In this document: positions 16,405-24,490 of the stretch, piece after piece
Numbering within the stretch: the stretch's first letter is position 1
How the letters are laid out: every line of letters begins with the position of its first letter
Source of the DNA: Thermofilum sp.
GTDB lineage: Archaea > Thermoproteota > Thermoprotei > Thermofilales > Thermofilaceae
Assembly: GCA_020832965.1 (NCBI GenBank)
Contig: JAJHRM010000002.1
Location: 1-64,000, forward strand
DNA length: 64,000 nucleotides
Direction of reading: 5' to 3'
Notes under the pieces: model-generated
The model's database searches: none
Told to the model about the DNA's origin: nothing
Seen by the model: only the letters and a program-made list of their open reading frames with translations
Program-made: the position numbers and the translations under genes

Positions 16405-16685
16405 TGAGCAGCACAATTAGGCTCGGCAACTTTCTCGAATACCTGGCAGAGCTGTTCCCAGAGTGTAGATCGACGCTGAAAATTCTGGCTCTCTTCCTTA
16501 AAAACCCCGACAACGCCTTTACGAAGTACGGAGTCGAAAAGGAGGCGATGGTCAGCCACTCGCATCGCATACTGCAGAGGCTAGTCACGCTAGGAATACT
16601 CGAGATCATCGACGAGAACCCCACAGCGTACAAGCTTAACAAGAATAGCCGGCTACTACAGCAGATGCTAGATTTCCTGGTATAG
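16392..16685 (+). CDS. Winged-helix domain protein
   Basis: Small helical protein with a winged-helix-like C-terminal half (SHSHRILQRLVTLGILEIID); probably DNA-binding, target unknown. The current start GTG 16392 and the residues MAHALS come from the right end of the inserted element. Without the insertion the gene would start at a TTG overlapping the GH57 stop codon and read GSTIRLGNFLEYL, behind GGAGG. So it was once translationally coupled to GH57, and the element has separated the two. The 3' end overlaps the convergent CcdA gene by 18 bases. Confidence 0.68.
   Translation: MAHALSSTIRLGNFLEYLAELFPECRSTLKILALFLKNPDNAFTKYGVEKEAMVSHSHRILQRLVTLGILEIIDENPTAYKLNKNSRLLQQMLDFLV
16405..16416. repeat. 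Target-site repeat, right side of solo element A16
   Basis: TGAGCAGCACAA directly after the GCGC end of the element; the partner of 16249-16260. Confidence 0.75.
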
Positions 16686-17918
16686 CTTTAGAATAGTGTG
16701 CTTCAAAGACAACTTCACCCCCGCCAGGACCACGCCAAGGCTACTAATAATAGCTAAAAACACGTAGAAAACGTAGAAGTGGTCGGGAAGCATCGCCGCA
16801 AAGTTCCCGAGGAGCATGTAGAGGAAGAGGGGGACGAGGAATCTAGATTGGCTATCCCTCCTGGACAAGACTAACATGACAGCGAAGAGCGTGAAGTCCA
16901 TTACTCGGTTAAGGTAGATCCCCAGGGGTAAAACTTCGAGGAATAAACTCTTCGACAGTAAGTGGCTGAGGCCGACAAGCAGAAAAACTCTGCTGAGAAT
17001 CTCCGAAAGAAACGCTATGCGCTCACACAGCAAAGTCTCCGGGGAGAACTGAAGTAGCCGTAAACACGCAAACCGTATGGAAACCAAGATGAAGCCACAA
17101 CCCGCTAGAACAATCTCAGGAGCCTCGAGGTAAAAGCCCATCTTAAGCAGAGAGTAAGAGTAGTAGAGGACTGCAAGGGCCAAGAAAACCTCAACCCAGG
17201 GCAATAGGCTTCTAGACGCAACGGGAAGTATCACATCGAAGTTTTCAATGGAGGAAATAGAGAGAAACCCGATAACGACCAGTAATGCCCCGCTAATGGA
17301 TTCGCTGTGCCTCATAAGGAAGGCCCCCAGAGATTTAGCTGCTACAGGTCTAAGCGCTTCCCCGAGCAAGCCCAGGAAGGCGAATGGAGTCGCCACCCCC
17401 GCCCCGTAAGCAGACATGAGCAGGAGTGGCTCAAAAAAACCCGTGAGCGACGACAGGAGTACCTGTGAGAGAACCGCTGTCATCAGCGCAGCAGCGCAGG
17501 GCGCAGCTGCTAGGCTGAAAAAAAGGCCGAAAAGCACCGTGTCTATCGTGCCCGAGATCTTCCGCGTTGGCGTAGCTTGGGGAAGCATCGAGAAGAGTTC
17601 TCGTAGTGGTGTGAAGAGAGATACTCCGAGAGAAATCAGCACTATCCCGAGGGAAATCCCAACGAATTGCTGGTTTAAACCCATCAGTAAGGCTCTAACC
17701 ACCCCCCCTCCAAGGACGAGCAAGAAGCCGTAGACCACGAAACTCATGATTACGCCCAAGCTGAAAAACAAGCCTGTAAGCCATTGCCTCACACCCCTCC
17801 TGGAAGATAGGGCGAGAAAAACAGGGAAGACTGGCAAATAGCAAGGAGTCATAGCAGTCTGCAGCCCCAAAAAATACATTAAAAAATACTGTGCTAAGTT
17901 GCTCAGCGTGCACGCCAC
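16668..17918 (-). CDS. CcdA/DsbD-like thiol-disulfide membrane protein
   Basis: Polytopic membrane protein. The first two thirds match the CcdA/DsbD transmembrane domain, with paired reactive cysteines in MTPCYLPVFP and AAAPCAAAL. It probably carries electrons across the membrane to extracytoplasmic thiols. The last 150 residues add about five further hydrophobic segments of unknown role. The GTG at 17918 lies in the right end of a solo family A element (GGTGGCGTGCACGC); ATG 17879 gives the usual distance to the first TPC motif and may be the original start, with TATTTTTTAA just before it. Confidence 0.75.
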   Translation of the reverse strand: MACTLSNLAQYFLMYFLGLQTAMTPCYLPVFPVFLALSSRRGVRQWLTGLFFSLGVIMSFVVYGFLLVLGGGVVRALLMGLNQQFVGISLGIVLISLGVSLFTPLRELFSMLPQATPTRKISGTIDTVLFGLFFSLAAAPCAAALMTAVLSQVLLSSLTGFFEPLLLMSAYGAGVATPFAFLGLLGEALRPVAAKSLGAFLMRHSESISGALLVVIGFLSISSIENFDVILPVASRSLLPWVEVFLALAVLYYSYSLLKMGFYLEAPEIVLAGCGFILVSIRFACLRLLQFSPETLLCERIAFLSEILSRVFLLVGLSHLLSKSLFLEVLPLGIYLNRVMDFTLFAVMLVLSRRDSQSRFLVPLFLYMLLGNFAAMLPDHFYVFYVFLAIISSLGVVLAGVKLSLKHTILKLYQEI

Positions 17919-18021
17919 CTGTTATTCCGCCTTTTCGCAGGGTTATGGGTTCACTCTGCTCGGTGTGACTATAAAGCTTTTCGTTGCGATTGTGCCTGGT
18001 AGCTCTGCCTAGCGCGCGCGC
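17906..18021 (-). mobile_element. Solo family A element (A17)
   Basis: Reverse strand: GCGCGCGCGC, then a frame reading AELPGTIATKSFIVTPSRVN (a TnpB C-terminal remnant), CCCTGCGAAAAGGCGG, AATAACAGGTGGCGTGCACGC. Codons for TKSFI contain ACGAAAAGCTTTATAG, a good archaeal promoter. No flanking repeat was found. It points into the CcdA gene. Confidence 0.7.
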
Positions 18022-18204
18022 TCGGGTGGCCTCCGCGAGCCCCCACGCGACGCCGCCAAGCCCCATCCCTACGCGTTGCAGTCAATGCCGTCCACGAGGC
18101 TCCATGCGTAGCAATGCAGCCGCGCATCAAGCCACTCCCTCCACCCTCTTCCTCCCCTAGCCGCGGCTCGCCGGGCAACGCCCAGCGCCGCTACGACACC
18201 TCAG

Positions 18205-18724
18205 CTCGAGCCCGAGTTCACGAGGGACCTCTTGAAAAAGGCTCTACCAGCACCTAGTCCCGAGCGAGTTGAGGCACAAGCTCGGCGAGTACTACACGCC
18301 GGATTGGCTCGCGAATCTCGATGAGGTTGGCTTAAGCTTGGATAAGCTAAGGGAGTTAGGCGGCGAGGATCCTTTGAAGCTGTTGAAGCTACGTGTTCTC
18401 GACCCGGCGTGCGGTAGCGGCACGTTCCTCATCCTGTACATCAGCAGGCTGCGCAGATACGCCGAGGAGCACTACCTGACCGACCAGGTGCTCAACTACC
18501 TTCTCGAGAACGTTGTCGGCTTCGACCTAAACCCGCTCGCCGTGCTAACCGCGAGAACTAACCACCTGCGCGCGCTACCAATTATCTTAAGCCCTCTTAA
18601 GATGGCATACTGTTTCTCCACATTCTTGGAGAATTCTTCTTTATTTCAAGCCCTCTATAAATTTTCCCTATGTTGGGGATCGCATCCAGGTCGTGTTTTA
18701 AATATGTTTTATCTCTTCTCATAA
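18205..18724 (+). pseudogene. Truncated, frameshifted N6-adenine DNA methylase
   Basis: Fragment of a class I N6-adenine methylase. It has LRHKLGEYYTPDWLANL and SAM-binding motif I in RVLDPACGSGTFLI, followed by GFDLNPLAVLTARTNHLRAL. The upstream piece LEPEFTRDLLKK is in another frame, with the shift close to 18240. After the GCGCGC at 18569-18574 the sequence is no longer methylase-like, so motif IV and the rest are missing. It is a broken relative of restriction-modification genes and lies beside the intact 1024-aa enzyme. Confidence 0.72.
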
Positions 18725-18874
18725 ATGATCCGCATTTCCCTTCTAGCGCGCTAAAGAAACTAAAAAGCATAATCCCAGGCCAAGTAGTTAAACCCGCATA
18801 CGGGTTCGCCGCCTTTTATGCTCTCTGTAAATCGAAGTGAGGCAATCCCGGAAACCTGAAGAAGAGGCTAAAGC

Positions 18875-19546
18875 ATGGAGGATAAAGGTGGAAGCTTTTC
18901 AGGAGATAGCTGGACGGAGTGGTTCACAGTCCTAAAGGTGCCTATCGCGAAAATAATCGTCGGAGACCAGGTATTCTTCTTTTCGCCTACCCGCAGGGTC
19001 ACAACCCCCAGCCAGCTACTCGCCGTACTCAAAGAAGACGCCTGGAGAATCATAGACAAGGAGAAAACCTACGAAGCCAGCTTTCACGAGGAAGCTAGGC
19101 TCTTCGACTACTTCACCGGAGAAGAGGCACCTATAAGCGTCTTGCTTTTAACAGCGGGAGCCGGCTGGAAACTGCGGAGAGAAAAAGCTAGACAAATACC
19201 AATCCATTTCCAAGTAACCCTCTACGATAAAATGTGGAACAAAGAAAAAGAGATAACCACGCAAGGCGTTCTCGAGGTTTACAGCCTAAAAGCAGAGTTC
19301 CGCATAGCCCCATCCCAAGACCTTCCCGGCTACCGAGAAGAAACCATAATTGAGGGCAAAAAGTTTGTGAGGCTACACGGGCTGTTCACCACGGAGTTTG
19401 ATCCCTTCACACCAAAAGACGACCCCATATCCAGTGAACTCCTGCAACAAGCAAAACTGAACGGTGAGGTTCTCCGCATCAAGCATCATAGATACAAGAA
19501 AAACTTGTCTAGCTACATGGATATAACTTTCTTCCTGAAAAAGTAA
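18875..19546 (+). CDS. Hypothetical protein
   Basis: Not recognised; 223 aa, soluble, rich in beta-type segments and charged residues, with no transmembrane helix. The codon use is coherent over the whole length, so it is probably expressed. It sits between the methylase remnant and the large nuclease-methylase gene and could be an accessory protein of that system, but nothing in the sequence demands this. Confidence 0.6.
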   Translation: MEDKGGSFSGDSWTEWFTVLKVPIAKIIVGDQVFFFSPTRRVTTPSQLLAVLKEDAWRIIDKEKTYEASFHEEARLFDYFTGEEAPISVLLLTAGAGWKLRREKARQIPIHFQVTLYDKMWNKEKEITTQGVLEVYSLKAEFRIAPSQDLPGYREETIIEGKKFVRLHGLFTTEFDPFTPKDDPISSELLQQAKLNGEVLRIKHHRYKKNLSSYMDITFFLKK

Positions 19547-19675
19547 CGGTAAAAGGTCTCCTAGACCCAGACTCATGAGGTCTTCAAGAGAAACCTAGGA
19601 CAACATTCAAAGAGAGACTTTTATCCAAGAGGATTTTGGGATCCACGCAAGGAAGATTTTTAAACAAGTGAATTT

Positions 19676-22600
19676 TTATAAATAATTATCTAGAGTTGTT
19701 TGTACTTCTAGCTCTTCTTCTTTCTCATCTTCTGGATGTGATGCTTTTCCCTTCAATTTCCTCTTAGACTCTTTTGATGTGCTAAGAATCCTTAGCATGT
19801 AATCTAGTTCTTCAAGTAGAGAAGAATACAATTCACCAAGATTCTTATCCCAGTCCTTGAGTCCTAGCATTCTAAGTGAAATGCGGTCTATTTCTATCTG
19901 TTCTGGGCTTCTATTTTTTATTCTATCATAAATGGGATCAAGATCAGCTTTACTTAGCCTACTGTAAAGTTCTTTTGCAGATTTTCTTACATCCTCCTCA
20001 AGTTCCTGAAAATCTGGAACATGAATCTCTGACCATACCCCTTCCTTATCAAGCCTTATCCATGCTCCTCGAGTCTCAACATGAAATGCGAGAAGTTGTA
20101 AAAGTACTATTGAGCTATTTAAGTATAGACATAATAGCTCAGGCTCTATTTCGCCTAATACTCTTACATTTATACGGTCAGTTGTGCTCAATACTCTATC
20201 TTTAGATCTAAAAGCTAGCCAGTATATACCTGGAGAGGGAATTTGAAGCTTTCTAACCAATAGGATATCGCCTGCTAACTCTTCATAGGCTTCACGAATT
20301 CCTCTAGCAACTTTTATAACTTTTTTACCAACTAAACCAAAATCTCTTTTAATCTCTTCAGGGATGTAAGCTGGGTCAACTATTGCATATTCCTCCTCGT
20401 TAGTGATATCCATATGTTTAACACCGCTATATGTCCTAAGAGTTTTTAAAAGAGCTTTTCGAGGTATTTTAAATGTTCTTCCTCTAGCCCCCTCTCTAAA
20501 GATTATATAATCACCTTGTTCCTCTAGCACCCTGAATATACACTTACCTTTGGCTCCGTATCTCGTGGCAAAAAGCAATCTTGCTTCTCTCTCAGTACCT
20601 CTGCTTGATGATGGATATTGGCCAGGATTATAATAACGCATTCTAATAATATTTTTCTTCTCTAATTCGCCTAATGTTGGATGTTTAACTAATTCATCCA
20701 ATAGCTTTAATGCTAGCTCTTGAGCCTTAATAGTACTAAATCCTACAAGGGGTTTAAGATTAAAGATATGTTTTTCTAAGAATACTTCTATATTTTTTAT
20801 CTTAATTCCATCAAATAAATCACTTTGCACCTTATCACTATCGCTGTATGCAAACTCTTTTATTTTGATGGCTATATCTTTTGCATCATCAATTTTGTCT
20901 ATTTCCTTCTTAAGAATAATTAAGGTCAACGGAACAAATGTTTTGTTTAATGTTTTTAATAAAACCATCAAATAATCTCTGTAAAGTGCACGTTCACTAA
21001 ACGCTACTTCTACTCCGCTTCGCACAATATATAAAGGAATATACTGCCTTGTGAGTTTTTTAATGTATTCTCCTTTTCTCGGATCATATGTTTCACCTCG
21101 GAATAAATAGCGGCGCAAACTTTCAGCACCACCTCCTGAAAAGAACTCTTCGGGTGTTACACATGCAAGTTTGCCATTAACTTTAAGCACATTATCTGCT
21201 GCTGCCAAGAAGTAGGCCCAGTACCCCACCTTTCCACGAATAATTTCATTTAGTTTTTTATCTAGTTTACTTATTCTAAGTTTACTTAGCCTATCAATCT
21301 CGCCTATTTTTGCTAACCGTTCTCTCCTTGTAAAAGGAGGGTTCATTATTACATTGTCAAAAAATTCATAGGGAAGCACTTCAGGTGTCATTTTCCTTAG
21401 CCATTCTGTTAACTGTACTTGAGGTGGATCCTCACAGCTATCACATGCATTAATCATAGGCTCAATACCATCTCCCGCTCTAATATGTTCAAGCCTAGCT
21501 GGTACCTTAATGTTTTGTATTAATAGATTTATAGATGTCATATGATAGGCAAAATGCATAACATCAATACCATAAGTTCTCTCTAGTAACTTTTTATGTA
21601 ATTCATCCTCACCAAGTCCGGGAGCGAGTTCCTTTCTCCTTAGATAAGTTTCTGTCAAAAGTGTGCCTGAGCCGCAGGCAGGATCTAAAACTATTTCATC
21701 CCATCTATCTATAGCTAATGTAGCAAGAATAGTGGCAGCCTTGGGCTTCGTAAAGAAAGCTCCTAAGTTTTTCCTAGCTTCTGAAGGAATGGATTCCTGG
21801 TAGAGCCTGCCCAAAAGCTCTTCTTTTACGTGCTCAGGCTTAAGAGCTTTAAGAGCCATTACGTATTTAGAAATAGCTGTTATCGAGTTCAACCCTCCAC
21901 TTCTTTCTATTATGGATAATAAATCTGGACCAAATATGGGTTCATATTCTTTAGCTGCTTCAGTAAAGAGTTTCCTTAAGGTTTCCAGTAATTTAGCATC
22001 AGGTACTAAGGGATTAACATCTGGCAAAGATGGATATTTATCTGGTCTCTTCTGTGATAATATATGGTAAAAAAGTATTTGTGATATGGTAAGATATGCA
22101 GCTATATCTGCTATCCATGCTTTCATCTCCTCCTCCTTAATCTTAAAATCTTCAAGGGTTGCTCTGTAAAGATCAAATCTTCCAACTATATCCATGGCAT
22201 AGTTAATATACCGCGTTATCAGATTTTGTCTTATAGACTTTGCTACCTCGATGACAGATTCTCTAGCGACCTTAACTATTGAGTCATAGCTAACTGTAGG
22301 ACGCTTCGATTCAAGGTATAGCTTATAGTAACCTGCTATGAGCCTTGCAAGTTCTTCAAGAGTGAGCCTTTCTTGGTATCCAGTTATCCATGGAAGGGAT
22401 ATTATGGCACCTAATATTTCGAGTTGAGGAGCAACCGAGTTTAGTAGATCTGGGTGTATCTGTCTAATAGAGCTAGGAAACAGTATGGAAATACACCCTT
22501 GAGCGCCCGCGCTTTGAGCTTTTATGAAGGCGTGTGGAGTAACTTCGAGGAGTTTTCTAGCTCCATCTATTTTAACTTCTATTATAAATTTACAATCGTT

Positions 22601-22750
22601 AATCTTAGCAACAAGATCGGGATACTGAGGTCGAGGAGCTCCAGGGACTTGAATTGACACCTCGCCTACGCATTCAATTCCATGTTTTGATAATACATTA
22701 GCTATAGGTTGGTAAAGTGATCTTTCAGTAATTTTGTAGGACATGTTCAT
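19676..22750 (-). CDS. Type IIG-like restriction endonuclease-methyltransferase
   Basis: Single-chain restriction-modification protein of 1024 aa. The N-terminal domain has a PD-(D/E)xK-like pattern (QYPDLVAKI, then FIIEVKIDG). SAM motif I is VLDPACGSGTLLTE, motif IV is VIMNPPFTRRER, and the C-terminal region has target-recognition character ending in a charged helix. ARKNLGAFFTKPKAATIL is the usual lead into motif I. The gene is much more AT-rich than its neighbours, a sign of recent transfer. It shares its motif I neighbourhood with the fragment at 18205, though the two are different genes. Start ATG 22750 or 22744. Confidence 0.85.
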   Translation of the reverse strand: MNMSYKITERSLYQPIANVLSKHGIECVGEVSIQVPGAPRPQYPDLVAKINDCKFIIEVKIDGARKLLEVTPHAFIKAQSAGAQGCISILFPSSIRQIHPDLLNSVAPQLEILGAIISLPWITGYQERLTLEELARLIAGYYKLYLESKRPTVSYDSIVKVARESVIEVAKSIRQNLITRYINYAMDIVGRFDLYRATLEDFKIKEEEMKAWIADIAAYLTISQILFYHILSQKRPDKYPSLPDVNPLVPDAKLLETLRKLFTEAAKEYEPIFGPDLLSIIERSGGLNSITAISKYVMALKALKPEHVKEELLGRLYQESIPSEARKNLGAFFTKPKAATILATLAIDRWDEIVLDPACGSGTLLTETYLRRKELAPGLGEDELHKKLLERTYGIDVMHFAYHMTSINLLIQNIKVPARLEHIRAGDGIEPMINACDSCEDPPQVQLTEWLRKMTPEVLPYEFFDNVIMNPPFTRRERLAKIGEIDRLSKLRISKLDKKLNEIIRGKVGYWAYFLAAADNVLKVNGKLACVTPEEFFSGGGAESLRRYLFRGETYDPRKGEYIKKLTRQYIPLYIVRSGVEVAFSERALYRDYLMVLLKTLNKTFVPLTLIILKKEIDKIDDAKDIAIKIKEFAYSDSDKVQSDLFDGIKIKNIEVFLEKHIFNLKPLVGFSTIKAQELALKLLDELVKHPTLGELEKKNIIRMRYYNPGQYPSSSRGTEREARLLFATRYGAKGKCIFRVLEEQGDYIIFREGARGRTFKIPRKALLKTLRTYSGVKHMDITNEEEYAIVDPAYIPEEIKRDFGLVGKKVIKVARGIREAYEELAGDILLVRKLQIPSPGIYWLAFRSKDRVLSTTDRINVRVLGEIEPELLCLYLNSSIVLLQLLAFHVETRGAWIRLDKEGVWSEIHVPDFQELEEDVRKSAKELYSRLSKADLDPIYDRIKNRSPEQIEIDRISLRMLGLKDWDKNLGELYSSLLEELDYMLRILSTSKESKRKLKGKASHPEDEKEEELEVQTTLDNYL

Positions 22751-22800
22751 CCCTTATGTTCTTCCGCCAGGGGTTTCCAGTGTAGTAAGGAGCGCCCCCT

Positions 22801-22848
22801 TTTATTCTTAACACTTATGGTAACTGTGCAGTAAGTGTTAAGAATAAA
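22801..22848. repeat. Perfect 17-bp inverted repeat
   Basis: TTTATTCTTAACACTTA (22801-22817) and its exact reverse complement (22832-22848) are separated by 14 bases. It lies 51 bases upstream of the nuclease-methylase start. It could be an operator, a hairpin in a leader, or the remains of an element end. Confidence 0.85.
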
Positions 22849-23067
22849 CTGCGCGCGCCGTAGCCGTCGATATAATTCTCCACGCTTGGTAAAATGTGCG
22901 CTAAAATCGCTGCCACGCGTTAAACTCCACTTGGAAAGGTTTTCTTGGCCTGTTGCAAGCCCAGGAGGCTCTGAAACTAAAGCGGGCTGCGCGCCGTCCT
23001 CGAAAGTATAAATATAAGTTTATCCCCCATAATATGGGATCTCATCTTGGTGGATCTGGAGGAATGG

Positions 23068-23292
23068 ATGAACGAAGAGGTGAAAAGGTTAGAAGAAAAT
23101 GTTTATCCATTGCTCGGCAGAGTGAAAAAAAGGAGAGAAATATCTCTACTGGATTTTGCGCCAGAGTTCAAGAAGATCCTCAGGGAAAATACGTATGGCC
23201 TATGGCTGCCTCCAGGCAGCATTAAAGCAATTTCTCAGATGCCCTTATCAAACTTAGCCAGCATGCTTGACAAAGGAATCCTGTCCCATTGA
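23068..23292 (+). CDS. Hypothetical small protein
   Basis: Not recognised; 74 aa, amphipathic, no membrane segment (LLGRVKKRREISLLDFAPEF). ATG 23068 is chosen because CTGGAGG precedes it by five bases; in-frame upstream starts lack such a site. AAAGTATAAATATAAG at 22999-23014 is a probable promoter. It is the first gene rightward of the restriction gene. Confidence 0.55.
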   Translation: MNEEVKRLEENVYPLLGRVKKRREISLLDFAPEFKKILRENTYGLWLPPGSIKAISQMPLSNLASMLDKGILSH

Positions 23293-23446
23293 TTCTCCTC
23301 GTCCCCTTAAATGCTTACGGGAGCAAAGCAGAATTTAAGGTTACTTATGGGCTTGCACGCGCTACTCGGTATTTGGCTTTTCCAGCCTAGCTAATCTCTC
23401 TCTGGAGCTTTTTAGAGAATCCCTCTTGTTGGGTTTTAATGCTTTA

Positions 23447-23590
23447 ATGGCCTATGACTCATACCTGGTTTCTGGCTACTCAAGGGGTTTAGGTGGGCTC
23501 AGGATGTATGATAGAGTTAATTTAGAGACGATGACATATTTGAGAATCATTAAAAAGAGGATTTATTGCGGAAAAAGGGACCTGGTATAG
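23447..23590 (+). CDS. Short ORF overlapping the next hypothetical gene
   Basis: 47 codons from ATG 23447 (MAYDSYLVSGYSRGLGGLRM), open further upstream without a clear start to about 23360. The codon choice resembles coding DNA. Its end overlaps the next frame by 25 bases, so it could be the front part of the same gene after a frameshift. No family is recognised. Confidence 0.35.
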   Translation: MAYDSYLVSGYSRGLGGLRMYDRVNLETMTYLRIIKKRIYCGKRDLV

Positions 23591-24063
23591 CATCTTCCGC
23601 GAGCTTCAGTATAGTGGGGACGGTAACACAATTTCTCATCTTGGTGAAGTTCGACGAGGATGACCTGAAAAACTCGCTAAAGAGAAACAGGGACGAGGAG
23701 CTGGAGAAAAACATGCCCAACTCGATGAGGGCTTTCCAGAGTTATAACTTCGGGAATTTCCGCGAGAAAAATGAAGTAATTAGCGAGATTATAGCTGAGA
23801 GAATAGCCAAGGAGACGAGGGAATACTATAGGAGGAGCAAAATTGCAGGAGGGACGTTTGTTACAGGAGGAACTCTCATCCTAGCGGCAGGAGCTACGGC
23901 AGTGTATCAGTATTTTCAGCCCCCTCTTTCTCTCTATCCAATATTTGCTGGTAAAACTTTTGACGCGATGATAAAGAAAAGGAGGACGTGGCAAAGTGGC
24001 TCGTCTCCATTTGGCCATTCCAGTAGAAGGGGCTTCCATTCTACCTGTGGCTCCACCGAATAA
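23566..24063 (+). CDS. Hypothetical protein with one membrane segment
   Basis: Not recognised. The first 90 residues are charged (DEDDLKNSLKRNRDEELEKN). A hydrophobic Gly/Ala-rich segment of about 25 residues (GGTFVTGGTLILAAGATAVY) follows, and the tail looks less native. The only start is a TTG that overlaps the previous frame, so the two may be parts of one disrupted gene. Confidence 0.4.
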   Translation: MRKKGPGIASSASFSIVGTVTQFLILVKFDEDDLKNSLKRNRDEELEKNMPNSMRAFQSYNFGNFREKNEVISEIIAERIAKETREYYRRSKIAGGTFVTGGTLILAAGATAVYQYFQPPLSLYPIFAGKTFDAMIKKRRTWQSGSSPFGHSSRRGFHSTCGSTE

Positions 24064-24490
24064 AGCCCGCCAAAATCAAAAAGCATTGAATGCCTAGACA
24101 CTAGCGCACGTTGCTCAGGTCGCCATCGAAATTCTAGCCCGGCAAGCCCGGCATTAACAGGTAGATCCATCCAGCAGCATCTAGTAGCGCGCTTTATGCG
24201 TAAAGAAGCTTCCCGCGCCTGCCTCTCAAGCTTTCTCCCCTTTTCGGCACATGCATCAAGCGACATGTATTTATCTAGTTTCTGCGTGCCCGATACGAGG
24301 CATACTGCGGATGCGGGAGGAGTACAACAGGAGGCTGCTGGAGGGGGGCTGTAGCACGATCGAGAGGCTCCTCGTCGAGCGGGGCATACTGTAGCTCGCG
24401 CTGCAAAGCCGCTCTGCCCAGGAAGTCTAAAGCTGGCTAAACAAATGCAAGCGATATACGGGGAAATATATAAATATTTTTAAGATATTA
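24064..24490. other. Intergenic debris
   Basis: No complete gene. A 27-codon frame at 24311-24394 (+) reads MREEYNRRLLEGGCSTIERL and then VERGIL; it looks like a C-terminal remnant of unknown origin. A GCGCGC tract is at 24188-24193. An open frame on the reverse strand over 23934-24266 has poor codon use and is not accepted. The last 60 bases are AT-rich, downstream of the next reverse-strand gene. Confidence 0.4.

Noticed and set aside
23934..24266. Reverse-strand frame of 110 codons
   Set aside because: Overlaps the better forward frame, has no promoter or ribosome site and odd composition (WW, CC clusters).
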